From Candidatus Woesearchaeota archaeon (GTDB lineage: Archaea > Nanobdellota > Nanobdellia > Woesearchaeales > 21-14-0-10-32-9), in NCBI GenBank assembly GCA_021735165.1, contig JAIPHP010000007.1, positions 1 through 58,194 of the forward strand: DNA of 58,194 nt, written 5' to 3'. Below are positions 34,683-43,838 of this stretch, one piece after another. The notes under the pieces are model-generated. The model saw nothing but the letters and a program-made list of their open reading frames with translations. It did not search any database and was not told the origin of the DNA. A program made the translations under genes and the position numbers. How positions within the stretch are numbered: the stretch's first letter is position 1; each line of letters opens with the position of its first letter.

Positions 34683-36761
34683 ATGTTATTAGGACCACAC
34701 ACAAAACTTGACACATACGAAGAAACAATAATAGAAATACTTCTAAAACAAAATAAAGAATTATATTTTCCAGTATTTGATACAAAACTTCTTGGAACAT
34801 TTAATAGAAAACTTAAAGAAAATAGCCCTGACTACAGTTCAGAAATATTCTTTCTTTCAGGAGGAATAATAATACCTTTAGATCTTTTAGATTTAAAAAA
34901 ACACAAAACATTTACAAAAAAAGGGTTTGTAGAAAAAAATAATAAATTCATATCAACATTTGATGTGCTATTTTTATACGAACAAGAAAATGCAATAATA
35001 GCACACCCACTAGACTTCAAATCAGGAGGTGCGCCAGATATAGACTCTAAAAATGACAAACACAGCTCCGTACTAAACCAAATAAGCAGCTATAATGCAG
35101 CATACCTAATATCGCAAACGCCCTTCCTTAGAGAAATAATGAAAAAAATAGAAGAAGAAACAAATAAAAAAATCATAATAGACAGCGGTTATTTCATATT
35201 AGGAAAAAATAAATCCAACAACTATAAATCCGAACAAAATAAAATAGAAGAAGAACTCAAAAAGTCTCTAAAACTAAAAAATATATACGGAGCACTCAAC
35301 ATAACAATAAATCCTAATAACAAAAAGGCACTTGACATTTCTATAAAAAAAAATGAAGATGAACCAATCAAAGCTAGCAACGAATATCATCTTTCAAAAA
35401 CAACCTATGATGATATGAAAAATGAATTGAGGTTTCTAAAAAACAGAATAAAATACAGAGGCTTCTACGGCAACACAACAATAGCAGTGGGAGCAAACAG
35501 AAAAGGGGAACTCGTAAAACAGCTAGAATACTTTCCCGCAACAAGCATAAAGACATATACGCCAAGAACTGAAAAACTCGAATACTACCTTGGAGAACTA
35601 GAACGAAACGAAGATGAATTTACAAAAAAGCAAGAAAGCATAGATCAAAAAATCAGAGAACTAGAAACGCAAACACCAAACGAGTTAAAATACGAACTTT
35701 TCAACAAAGAATACAACGCAATATATGAAAAACTTTACAGACAAGGAGAAGCGCAAATAAATGAAAGAAAAAAAAGAATAGAAGAATCAACAAAAAGAAA
35801 AATCCTAGAAATAGATAAAAAAGTTGAAATAATACTAAAACAAAAAGAACTAACACAACAAAAAATAGAAGAAACAACACAACAAATAAAAAATTCAAAA
35901 TCAAATTATGAAAACGCAATAAACGAGTTAAAATATCTAAATGAAAATAAACCAAACAGATTCAAAAAGAAAAAAAGAAGAATCTCATCAAGAATAACTA
36001 AAACTGAAGAAGAAATACAAAAAAAAGAAAAAGAGAGAAACGATCTTAAAAATTATAAAAACACATCAATAAGAGACTGTAAAAAAGAGGCAGAAAACAA
36101 AACAAAAACCGAAAACAACACAAGAAAATTAATTCTGCACCTTGAACAGGAAAAACTGGAACTAAAAAATTTTTATAAAAAAATACAACGCGATCTTGAA
36201 GAAAATAAACAAAGAGAAATAGACATAGAATTAGAAACATTACAAAAAGTTCAAGAAGTTATGATAAATAAAAAACCAAAAAATGAGAAAAAAAGACTAG
36301 AAAAAACAAATTACCTCATAAAACTTACAAAAATGGTGACAAACAAAACAACAAAGTATAACACTCTAAAATCTGAAATATTCGAAGCGAGAGAAAAACT
36401 ATACAATGAACTTCAAAAATTGAATTGGTTTACAGAAGAAGGATTTAATATATTACAAAACTATAGAACTCAAAAAATTGAAAACTATAAAAATCAAAAA
36501 GAAGAATGGAAACAAACATATAAATTAATGAAAAGAAAAATACAAAACAACATATACAAAGAGCAAGAAATTGTAAAAAAGCAAAAATTAGACGATAAAT
36601 TAGAAGATGAAAAATTAACAAAGGAAATAAAAAAATTTCATAGGAATATTCCTTACAAAACATCAAAAAATTCAAATATAAAAGACAATCCTTTGATACT
36701 ATATATCAATCTTAACAACACAACAGTATATAAAGCACAATTTTATAATAAAATATCATAA
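34683..36761 (+). CDS. RecB-like PD-(D/E)XK nuclease with long coiled coil
   Basis: 692 aa. Residues 94-137 show a RecB/Cas4-like core: Asp94 in TFDVLFLY, D111-F-K113 in HPLDFKSGG, then Gln133 and Tyr137 in LNQISSYNAAYL. Residues ~300-640 are a very charged, almost continuous coiled coil rich in Lys/Glu; no Walker motifs. Ends in a beta-like tail (LILYINLNNTTVYKAQFYN). It starts 2 nt after the DHH gene, so both proteins are probably co-made. Nuclease assignment is by motif only; the coiled coil could tether DNA ends in a Rad50-like way. Confidence 0.65.
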   Translation: MLLGPHTKLDTYEETIIEILLKQNKELYFPVFDTKLLGTFNRKLKENSPDYSSEIFFLSGGIIIPLDLLDLKKHKTFTKKGFVEKNNKFISTFDVLFLYEQENAIIAHPLDFKSGGAPDIDSKNDKHSSVLNQISSYNAAYLISQTPFLREIMKKIEEETNKKIIIDSGYFILGKNKSNNYKSEQNKIEEELKKSLKLKNIYGALNITINPNNKKALDISIKKNEDEPIKASNEYHLSKTTYDDMKNELRFLKNRIKYRGFYGNTTIAVGANRKGELVKQLEYFPATSIKTYTPRTEKLEYYLGELERNEDEFTKKQESIDQKIRELETQTPNELKYELFNKEYNAIYEKLYRQGEAQINERKKRIEESTKRKILEIDKKVEIILKQKELTQQKIEETTQQIKNSKSNYENAINELKYLNENKPNRFKKKKRRISSRITKTEEEIQKKEKERNDLKNYKNTSIRDCKKEAENKTKTENNTRKLILHLEQEKLELKNFYKKIQRDLEENKQREIDIELETLQKVQEVMINKKPKNEKKRLEKTNYLIKLTKMVTNKTTKYNTLKSEIFEAREKLYNELQKLNWFTEEGFNILQNYRTQKIENYKNQKEEWKQTYKLMKRKIQNNIYKEQEIVKKQKLDDKLEDEKLTKEIKKFHRNIPYKTSKNSNIKDNPLILYINLNNTTVYKAQFYNKIS

Positions 36762-36768
36762 GAAAAAA

Positions 36769-37947
36769 CTAATTATTACCCTTACCTTTTCTTCCACGTT
36801 CACCCTTCCAATTAATAACAGGTTTTAAATGCTTAACAATCCTAACAGAATCTTTTTGTTTATCCATAACATGAAACACATTTTTATAAGCCATAGGTGC
36901 CTCATCAAGAGTTCCCTGCGTAACAGTTCCTTTAATACCAATCATCGCATTCTTAAAATCATCCATAGAAAATTCTTCTTTAGCATTCTTCCTACTATAT
37001 TTCCTTCCGGCACCATGACTTGAGCTTTCAATGAAATCTTCATTACCAAACCCCTCAACCAAGAAACAACCATCCCTCATATTTCCTGGAATGACTCCTC
37101 GCTCTCCTTTTTTAGCAGGAGTAGCTCCTTTCCTATGAATAAAAAAACCATTTTCAAAAATAGCATGATTATGATTCTTATTAGTCCAAAGTTCGAATTC
37201 GACAGTTTCTTCAAGAACATCTTCCAATCCCTTAATAGTTCTCTCAATCAATTCCAATCTGTTTCTTAAGGCAAATTTCAAACCAAAATCCAGAATATTC
37301 AAATACTCCTTTCCAACTTCAGAATCTTTATGAATGGGATGCGTCGCCTCATACACATTATCTGCACCTGCAACTTTTTTCATATACTTTTCAGCAACCT
37401 TAAATCCAACTCCTCTGGAACCAGAGTGAACTACAATCCAAGCATCTCCATCTTCATCTTCACTAATTTCAATAAAATGATTACCATCACCTAAGCTTCC
37501 TATATGCCTAATTGCTTTGCCCTCCAAAAATTGCAAAATTTCCTTATTATAAGCGCCATTCTTAAACTCATTAATAAGTTCAACATAATCTTCTTTAGTT
37601 TTCCTTGTGACTTGTGTAACAGAATTAATCTCGCCCTTACCCATAGGGATTCTTTTCTTAACTGCTTCAAATATAGCATCCTGATGTTCTCTAATTTTTT
37701 TAATCATATCCTTTCCTTTAATATGAACTGCAGTCATACCGCAACCAATATCATAGCCAACCCACGATGGAACAACAAAATCTTTAGTTACAAGAACACT
37801 ACCTATAGGTGCAACATAGCCAAGATGTGCATCAGGCATCAAAGCCCCTTTAATGACAAAATTAAAACCCATGCAGTCTTCAAACTGCTTTAAAGTTTCA
37901 CTATCTAAATCATCAGCATAAATAAATTTCTTCTTCTCTTTAGACAT
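36769..37947 (-). CDS. rtcB: RtcB RNA ligase
   Basis: 392 aa from ATG 37947 (residues before it belong to a chance upstream extension). Signature segments: MPDAHLGYVAPIGSV, DIGCGMTAV (metal Cys), GDGNHFIE, VVHSGSRGVG and SSHGAGRKYSR (His that is guanylylated). It joins 2',3'-cyclic phosphate and 5'-OH RNA ends, including tRNA exons after intron removal. Slightly shorter than the usual ~480 aa archaeal form. A tRNA with an intron lies at 53948. Confidence 0.93.
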   Translation of the reverse strand: MSKEKKKFIYADDLDSETLKQFEDCMGFNFVIKGALMPDAHLGYVAPIGSVLVTKDFVVPSWVGYDIGCGMTAVHIKGKDMIKKIREHQDAIFEAVKKRIPMGKGEINSVTQVTRKTKEDYVELINEFKNGAYNKEILQFLEGKAIRHIGSLGDGNHFIEISEDEDGDAWIVVHSGSRGVGFKVAEKYMKKVAGADNVYEATHPIHKDSEVGKEYLNILDFGLKFALRNRLELIERTIKGLEDVLEETVEFELWTNKNHNHAIFENGFFIHRKGATPAKKGERGVIPGNMRDGCFLVEGFGNEDFIESSSHGAGRKYSRKNAKEEFSMDDFKNAMIGIKGTVTQGTLDEAPMAYKNVFHVMDKQKDSVRIVKHLKPVINWKGERGRKGKGNN

Positions 37948-38003
37948 AAAAGTGAAGAATGAAGCGCCTTTTTTAAATTTTAAGTAATAAATTAGTAAAA
38001 TAC

Positions 38004-38270
38004 TCAAAAATCTATGAATTGTATTCTAGGAATCTCTTTTTTATCTTCTTTTTCTTCTTCCTCTATTTGAGAATTTGAAGAAGAACTATTAGCATCATCA
38101 AAAATATTAAATGCGCCAGGAGAAGGATTAGAAATTTCAGAATTTTGAGAACTATATTCTGAACTCTGAACACCATAATCTGCGCTTTGACCTACGTATG
38201 CTTGAAGCATCCTTATAGCTTTCATTATTTCCGCATCAGAATCTTTCTTAGTATCAATATGAATCTCCAT
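38004..38270 (-). CDS. Small acidic protein with disordered tail
   Basis: 88 aa. Starts MEIHIDTKKDSDAEIMKAIRML (ordered, helical) and continues in a Ser/Asn/Gln-rich, then Glu-rich disordered stretch ending KEIPRIQFIDF. The final hydrophobic motif could be a docking peptide. Unknown function; 57 nt upstream of rtcB, same strand. Confidence 0.55.
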   Translation of the reverse strand: MEIHIDTKKDSDAEIMKAIRMLQAYVGQSADYGVQSSEYSSQNSEISNPSPGAFNIFDDANSSSSNSQIEEEEKEDKKEIPRIQFIDF

Positions 38271-38398
38271 ATAAACTTAAAAGAAAAAACAACTATAAAA
38301 ATATTGTCCTTTAGCAAAAAAACATATTTTCTATAAATAAGTGCTTTAAAGACGCATCAATTATCAAAAAAAGAAGTAAACTCAAGCTAAAAACTCTC

Positions 38399-38950
38399 TT
38401 ACAAACCACTCTTAGGAATAGATGCCAAATCAAAAAATGCAATGCAATCTTGCTTCATCTGAGAAATAGGACCATCAAACAAAATCATCAAATTACTTTT
38501 AGTATACTTCACAGACTCATTTAAATGAGAGAGATTCGAATCAATTAATGTAGCGTAAGATTCCACATGACCAGAATTTAAACACAGACTCAAATTGTGA
38601 TAAAATAACTCTTTTAATCCTTTCTTTTTTACAACACCCTCAAGACTGAGAGTTTCTGCGTTAGAACAAATTTCTAAATTCCCTTTTGCACTTATAGTAC
38701 CTAATTGAACAAGTTTATTAAGTTCATTTGAAATGCTTAGATCTAAAATTAAAGAATCAACATAATTGTAAACATTATTGAAATCTTCAAAAAAACCTTT
38801 TGAAACCACATAGTCATCATTTTTAAAAAAACAGTCATCAGCATTTGAAATATTAACTTTGAACAAACCAAACTGTTTTAACTTAGAACTGTTAATAGAG
38901 CCATTAAACTCTTTTAATAATTTAGCATAATCCCCTAAGTTGTTAGACAT
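38399..38950 (-). CDS. Unknown soluble protein
   Basis: 183 aa, leucine- and serine-rich, mixed helix/strand, no membrane segment. It begins MSNNLGDYAKLLKEFNGSIN. No motif recognised. Own promoter likely, since spacing to neighbours is >50 nt. Confidence 0.55.
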   Translation of the reverse strand: MSNNLGDYAKLLKEFNGSINSSKLKQFGLFKVNISNADDCFFKNDDYVVSKGFFEDFNNVYNYVDSLILDLSISNELNKLVQLGTISAKGNLEICSNAETLSLEGVVKKKGLKELFYHNLSLCLNSGHVESYATLIDSNLSHLNESVKYTKSNLMILFDGPISQMKQDCIAFFDLASIPKSGL

Positions 38951-39000
38951 TTCAAAATGAAACGATTCAGATAATATAAGCGTTTCTCTAAAAAAACAAC

Positions 39001-39771
39001 TTACAAAAATAATTTCTGATAATTCATAAATATATTATTTGCAACTTCCTCTTCTTCTAAACCTTTTATTTCTGCAATTTTCTTTACTGCTAGCGTTACA
39101 TTTCTGCTGTCATTCCTCTCACCAGGAACAGGTGCAAGATAAGGAGCATCAGTTTCTGTCAACAATTGAGTTATACTAGTATACGCAACCATTTCCTGAA
39201 GTTGCTGAAGCTTTTCCACTATTGGACTAATTGATAAATTCCAACCATTGTCAGCAATCCTTTGCATTAACTTCTTTTTACCCATAAAACAATGCATGAG
39301 AGGATTCTTAAGTTTTGAAGATTCAAGCATTTCAATAACTTCTAATTCTGCTTTTCTACTATGAATTATTAATGGCTTTTTTATCTTTTCCGAAAGAACA
39401 ATAAATTTTTCGAACGCTTCTCTTTGAACCAATTTGTGCTTGTCGCCAAAAGGATTATCATCTCCTACTTTAAAGTCCATACCCACTTCTCCAATTGCAA
39501 CAAATTTATCTTTATTTTTTTTCATGAAATCAATTTCATCTTCTACCAAATCAATTCCATCTTCAACCACGTGCACTGGGTAATATCCAAGAGCAGGCTT
39601 TATTATTGAAAATTTTTCTGCGTGACCCAATATTTTTCTATTGCTTTTGGGATGAACGCCATTTTCAATTATTGCTTTAATACCATTCTTTGCACAAGAA
39701 TCTAAAACTTCATGAATATCATTATCAAAATCACCTAAATCATAATGTGCATGAACATCAACATATCGCAT
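39001..39771 (-). CDS. TatD-family metal-dependent hydrolase
   Basis: 256 aa from ATG 39771 (the longer frame upstream overlaps the next gene). Motifs: YVDVHAHYDLGDF, AIGEVGMDFKVG, PLIIHSRKAELEVI, MHCFMGKK and LTETDAPYLAP, all metal or fold residues of TatD nucleases. Family members act as 3'-5' exonucleases or D-aminoacyl deacylases. Start is supported by the position of the first motif. Confidence 0.85.
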   Translation of the reverse strand: MRYVDVHAHYDLGDFDNDIHEVLDSCAKNGIKAIIENGVHPKSNRKILGHAEKFSIIKPALGYYPVHVVEDGIDLVEDEIDFMKKNKDKFVAIGEVGMDFKVGDDNPFGDKHKLVQREAFEKFIVLSEKIKKPLIIHSRKAELEVIEMLESSKLKNPLMHCFMGKKKLMQRIADNGWNLSISPIVEKLQQLQEMVAYTSITQLLTETDAPYLAPVPGERNDSRNVTLAVKKIAEIKGLEEEEVANNIFMNYQKLFL

Positions 39772-39793
39772 AATTATAAAATAAAGTAGATAG

Positions 39794-40411
39794 TTAAAAG
39801 TTTTGTTGTTTTTCAGAAAACAAAGACAATACATCTTTCTTTGCAGTCCACAAATATACATCTTTAGAGTCTTTATATTTTGGACCAAATCTCTTCTCTT
39901 CAGGGATATCAGAATAGTCATAAATAACTGGTTGAAATCTATAATTTACAAGTTTTTCTTCTAAATTTTTAGATTCAGGTTGATAATATATTATTCCTCC
40001 CTGAAGCGTCAATGTTTTTTCAGGAGGGGTTAATCTTATCATTTTTTGAAAATCGGCATCAGAATAATTTTTTAAAGATAAACCTTTATCTTGCTTATAT
40101 TTTATGCCACCAAATTTCGGATTAAAAACAGATCTAAAATAATTTATTCCGTCCTTAATAGGTATTGATATGATTCGATCATATTTTGTTTCTGAATTAT
40201 GTATGGCTGAAATAACATCTCTAAATGAATTTTTAGTATAAGACCTATTTAATAAAAATATGATGTCTGAACTATTTTTTATAAAATGAGAATTTTTATC
40301 ATCGACGACTTTTCCAACTGTGTGCTCAAAGCCTTTATTTTCAGGAACTAAGCCCATAATGTATTCGGCCATTTGTTCTCCCATTTTATCAGATCTTGAA
40401 ACCATAGACAT
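39794..40411 (-). CDS. Unknown protein
   Basis: 205 aa. Mixed alpha/beta, with IIFLLNRSYTKNSFRDVISAIH and YDRIISIPIKDGINYF; possibly a Rossmann-like enzyme, but no motif is firm. TATA box TTATAAA ~25 nt before ATG 40411 suggests a leaderless mRNA. Its 3' end is 22 nt from the tatD start, so both may form one unit. Confidence 0.55.
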   Translation of the reverse strand: MSMVSRSDKMGEQMAEYIMGLVPENKGFEHTVGKVVDDKNSHFIKNSSDIIFLLNRSYTKNSFRDVISAIHNSETKYDRIISIPIKDGINYFRSVFNPKFGGIKYKQDKGLSLKNYSDADFQKMIRLTPPEKTLTLQGGIIYYQPESKNLEEKLVNYRFQPVIYDYSDIPEEKRFGPKYKDSKDVYLWTAKKDVLSLFSEKQQNF

Positions 40412-40480
40412 AACATAAACTTGTTCATTTATAAAGTTTTTGGTTTGTTGTTACATTAAAGTAGTGAAATAATCGAAACA

Positions 40481-40511
40481 TTTAAATATATGTGCTACTA
40501 CTAAGTAGTAG
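40481..40511 (+). promoter_or_regulatory. TATA box and CTACTACTAAGTAGTAG operator-like palindrome
   Basis: TTTAAATATA at 40481-40490 is followed by an 8+1+8 perfect inverted repeat at 40495-40511, directly before the AGGTGA of a 40-aa ORF. The half-site CTACTA/TAGTAG also occurs at the TrmB-like regulator promoter (17051-17069). Confidence 0.55.
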
Positions 40512-40521
40512 AGGTGAAAAA

Positions 40522-40644
40522 ATGGCTGAAGATGGATTGTCCACACTCATTTCAAATTACGAAAAAAACGAAAAAAATAACGAATCATACCAAACAGCAA
40601 AAAAAGAAGCATCAATATTAACATACAGACACGACAACACATAA
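40522..40644 (+). CDS. Mini-protein (40 aa) under a palindromic promoter
   Basis: Reads MAEDGLSTLISNYEKNEKNN then ESYQTAKKEASILTYRHDNT. Strong GAGGTGA 5 nt before ATG and a TATA box plus palindrome just upstream support expression. Mostly helical and hydrophilic. Unknown function; a structured element follows directly. Confidence 0.55.
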   Translation: MAEDGLSTLISNYEKNEKNNESYQTAKKEASILTYRHDNT

Positions 40645-40666
40645 CACTCAAAAAAAATCACGCTTA

Positions 40667-40755
40667 AGATAATCGGAGAGGCGAGAATAATCTTACGAAA
40701 CACCTCTCACCCTTCAAACCCCTCCACCCTCTATTGAAGGCTTCTCCGATTATCT
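40667..40755. ncRNA. Possible structured RNA with three-way junction
   Basis: AGATAATCGGAGA (40667-40679) pairs perfectly over 13 bp with TCTCCGATTATCT (40743-40755). Inside, CCTTCAA (40711-40717) pairs with TTGAAGG (40734-40740), and GAGAGG (40676-40681) can pair with CCTCTC (40703-40708) in competition with the outer stem. The stretch is clearly richer in G+C than its surroundings. It lies between a mini-ORF and the end of adk, so it could be a terminator for both or a small RNA. Confidence 0.5.
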
Positions 40756-40779
40756 TTCTATTCTAAAAAAATTAAGAAA

Positions 40780-41406
40780 TCACAAAATAGAATCTAGCTT
40801 TAATTTTACATCAGCATAAACATCATCAATAGATCGTTCGCCATTAATTCTAAAAATAGGCGCTTTACCTTCAAAAAAACTGATTACAGGCTCAGTCTTC
40901 TCCTTATAGATTTGCAATCTTTTCTTAATAGCGTCAGGCTTATCATCATCTCTTTGAATAATTTCACCACCCGCAGCCTTGCACTCCTCAACATCTTCCT
41001 TAGTTATTTTATCAGAAATAAATATTTTCTTTGACGCAGTGCAAATTCTTCTTTTCTCTAACCTTCTGACAGTCTCCTCTTCAGAAAGCTCTAGAACCAA
41101 AACAAAATCAACTTTAAAATGCTCATCAATCCACTCAGCCTGCTTCAAGTTCCTAGGAATACCATCTAACAAAACATCACCTATTTGAGACATTCTTTTT
41201 TTAAACAAATCATAAGTAATATCTTCAGGAACTAAATTGCCATTATCAATCAACGCTTTAATTTTCAAACCAAGCTCGGAACACCTAGCAACCTCTTCTC
41301 TTAACAAATCACCCATAGAAACTTGAACAAACCCATAATCTCTCTCTATCAACTCAGCTTGCGTGCCTTTCCCGCTACCTTGCGGACCCATAATCAACCC
41401 TATCAT
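40780..41406 (-). CDS. adk: Adenylate kinase
   Basis: 208 aa. P-loop GPQGSGKGTQ, VSMGDLLREE, LLDGIPRN (bacterial DGFPR-like) and RLEKRRICTASKKIF. Long-lid type but without the zinc Cys quartet (only scattered Cys), with a variant lid. Converts ATP + AMP to 2 ADP. Starts 4 nt inside the upstream gene end (ATGA overlap), so translation is coupled. Confidence 0.9.
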   Translation of the reverse strand: MIGLIMGPQGSGKGTQAELIERDYGFVQVSMGDLLREEVARCSELGLKIKALIDNGNLVPEDITYDLFKKRMSQIGDVLLDGIPRNLKQAEWIDEHFKVDFVLVLELSEEETVRRLEKRRICTASKKIFISDKITKEDVEECKAAGGEIIQRDDDKPDAIKKRLQIYKEKTEPVISFFEGKAPIFRINGERSIDDVYADVKLKLDSIL

Positions 41407-41855
41407 CCAAAATACCCCCTATCTTCCTTAATTTCAGACTCTTTAGTCCAAGTATCTCTCAACTTTTCAAAAATTAATTCAATATCAACCTTTAGAACTT
41501 GCCACTGGGCAAACAAATAATTAATCTTATTTGCAAACTTACTTTCATCATAATTAAGAAATTCAATAGAAATCTCTCTGGATAAAAATCTTAACTTAGC
41601 AAATAAATGTTTTATTTTCTTCCTATCAACAACAGATAAAAAACTTGCTTCGTGCATAGTAGAAAGGGCAGAATCTGGTTGCAATAAAGTCTCAAATTGA
41701 TCAGAAAAATAGTCAAATCTTGATAACATCTTCTTCATAATTTCCTTAAGAACATTATCTTCATCATCAATCAAATCGATATCGAAATTCTTCAATAAAT
41801 CTTCATAAGAAGGCAAACCGTACTTTTCAACCAACTTAACATATTTGTCTTTCAT
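41403..41855 (-). CDS. Unknown helical protein coupled to adk
   Basis: 150 aa from ATG 41855. All-helical, acidic (YEDLLKNFDIDLIDDEDNVL) with a conserved-looking aromatic C-terminus (INYLFAQWQVLKVDIELI). Overlaps adk by 4 nt. No family recognised. Confidence 0.6.
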   Translation of the reverse strand: MKDKYVKLVEKYGLPSYEDLLKNFDIDLIDDEDNVLKEIMKKMLSRFDYFSDQFETLLQPDSALSTMHEASFLSVVDRKKIKHLFAKLRFLSREISIEFLNYDESKFANKINYLFAQWQVLKVDIELIFEKLRDTWTKESEIKEDRGYFG

Positions 41856-41907
41856 AATAAAAAGAAACAACACCTGTTTTTAAGAGTTTTGAATTTTACA
41901 AAAAATT

Positions 41908-43803
41908 TTAGAAATCCCCCAACTTTTTCTCCTGCTCAGGACCTTTAACACCAAAAAAATTTCTTATCATAGAACTATACAAAAGAGTGACTTTAAGATT
42001 CCAATCCTTAGGAAAACACCTCATATACTTATCCCAAGAATACCGCTCATCTAAAAAAACAACAACACCCCTATCAGTCTCACTTCTTATACAACGTCCA
42101 GCTGATTGAAGAGTTTTATTGAAAGCAGGAAATACATAACCATAATCCCACCCCTTACCGAATTTTCTATCATAATAATTAATTAATGCTTTAGTCTCAA
42201 GACCAGGCCTATTAAGAGGAAGCCCCACAACTATAACACATTTCAAATAATCGCCAGGCAAATCGATACCTTCTCCAAAACTTCCGGAAGTAACCCCCAT
42301 CAACACAGCACCCGTATTTTTATATCCTTTAAAATTCTCAATAAACTCTTCTTTCTCCTGTTTTGTAAGACCCGGCCTTTCCGTAAAAATAGTTTTTTCA
42401 CACTCATCCATAAATTTATAGACTTCATCTCTTAAATAATAACTAGGCAAAAACACCGCCGAATTACCCGGAACAACATTAACTATTTCGGTAATTATAC
42501 GAGCAATTTCCTTGTACTGTGCATCATTCCTAGTAGTATATTTTGTAGAAGTTTTCGGAATTATTATATTAAGTTTATTTTCATGCGGAAAAGGACTCTC
42601 TAAAGTTAACTCCTTCGTGTTTTCTTCTTCAAACCCCAATATTTCTCTATACATATAAGTAGGAGTAAGAGTTCCAGACATCATAATAGTACTATGTGCT
42701 TCTTCAATGACACCTCTACTAATAACTCCTGGATCAAGACATTCATAATTTAAAACTAAATATTCCTCCTGTAAACCTTTACTCTTAGAAAATATTCTTG
42801 TAAACCCATCATCTGTACCAACCCAAGAAACCAAAAAAGAAGCAATAGAACCAACATAAGAATACTTTTGTTCCTCCCTAATCTCATCGCCGGCATCCTC
42901 TAATAATTGAATGAACTCATAATAATCAAAAAATTCAGATATCTTGTCAACAAAATCCTCTTTTTTGATATAAGACTCTTCAACATCTTCTTCCCTATAA
43001 TTTTCAATAACATTCAATAACGAATTCAAAGGCTTCAATAATTCACCTTTATTATATTTTTCAGCCTCACTAATTGCGCGTTTAATCATCAAATTAGATA
43101 ATTTTTCACTAGCCAAATCCTTTATTCTATTAGGAAGATTGTGAGCTTCGTCAACAATAATAATAGCATTACCTAAATCTTTCTCAATCTTATTCAAAAA
43201 CGCATCCCTTATTCGAGTGTTAAACAAATAATAATAATCAGTAACAATAACTTTAGATTCTTTCCCTAAAATCATCCCAATTTCATAAGGACAAATCTGA
43301 TGCTTAGAAGAAATATCTATCATTTCCTCAGTCATCACAGGACTTATTTCTTTAATTTCTGAAACTGCTGCTTTTGTATCAAAAGAATATTCTTCTCCTT
43401 TTTTCAGATTATTATAATAATCACATTTTTTATCTTCACGAACAGCCTTGCAATACTCCGAAAAATCTTTTGGTCCAAGAAGACTAACTCCTGGCTGTAA
43501 ACACAGATGTTTTTTTCCAATTATGTCAACAGCAACCAATTTAACGCCATGTTTTTTCTTAATGTCCTTAACAGTCTCAATGGCAATCTTGTGTTGCGTG
43601 TGCATACTTGTGAGAAAAAAAATAGTCTTGTCTGTTTTGATAACGTTAGAAAGAGCCGCAGCTATACTCGCAGCAGTCTTACCAAGACCTGTAGGTGCGT
43701 GAGCGATAAGATCGGTGCCTGATTCAACAGCTTTATGAATCGCCTCGACTAAATCAGTCTGAATATCTCTAACATCATCATAAGGAAAAAGAGTGGTGCT
43801 CAT
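41908..43803 (-). CDS. XPD/DinG-type Fe-S DNA helicase
   Basis: 631 aa superfamily 2 helicase. Walker A APTGLGKTAAS, DEAH at 218-221 (VDEAHNLPNR), later motif GSFGEGIDLPGD and QSAGRCIRSETDRG. Four cysteines (101, 118, 127, 171) between motif I and the DEAH box form the 4Fe-4S site of XPD helicases. It unwinds 5' to 3'. Likely in nucleotide excision repair or replication. Probable leaderless start. Confidence 0.92.
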   Translation of the reverse strand: MSTTLFPYDDVRDIQTDLVEAIHKAVESGTDLIAHAPTGLGKTAASIAAALSNVIKTDKTIFFLTSMHTQHKIAIETVKDIKKKHGVKLVAVDIIGKKHLCLQPGVSLLGPKDFSEYCKAVREDKKCDYYNNLKKGEEYSFDTKAAVSEIKEISPVMTEEMIDISSKHQICPYEIGMILGKESKVIVTDYYYLFNTRIRDAFLNKIEKDLGNAIIIVDEAHNLPNRIKDLASEKLSNLMIKRAISEAEKYNKGELLKPLNSLLNVIENYREEDVEESYIKKEDFVDKISEFFDYYEFIQLLEDAGDEIREEQKYSYVGSIASFLVSWVGTDDGFTRIFSKSKGLQEEYLVLNYECLDPGVISRGVIEEAHSTIMMSGTLTPTYMYREILGFEEENTKELTLESPFPHENKLNIIIPKTSTKYTTRNDAQYKEIARIITEIVNVVPGNSAVFLPSYYLRDEVYKFMDECEKTIFTERPGLTKQEKEEFIENFKGYKNTGAVLMGVTSGSFGEGIDLPGDYLKCVIVVGLPLNRPGLETKALINYYDRKFGKGWDYGYVFPAFNKTLQSAGRCIRSETDRGVVVFLDERYSWDKYMRCFPKDWNLKVTLLYSSMIRNFFGVKGPEQEKKLGDF

Positions 43804-43838
43804 GAAAGCAAAGAATGCTTTGTTTTTTATATGCTTTC

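Noticed and set aside
36046-36675. Several leucine/phenylalanine-rich frames on the minus strand
   Set aside because: Complement of the lysine-rich coiled-coil gene; low-complexity shadows.
39171-39190. TATACTAGTATA palindrome
   Set aside because: Lies inside the tatD coding sequence, most likely chance.
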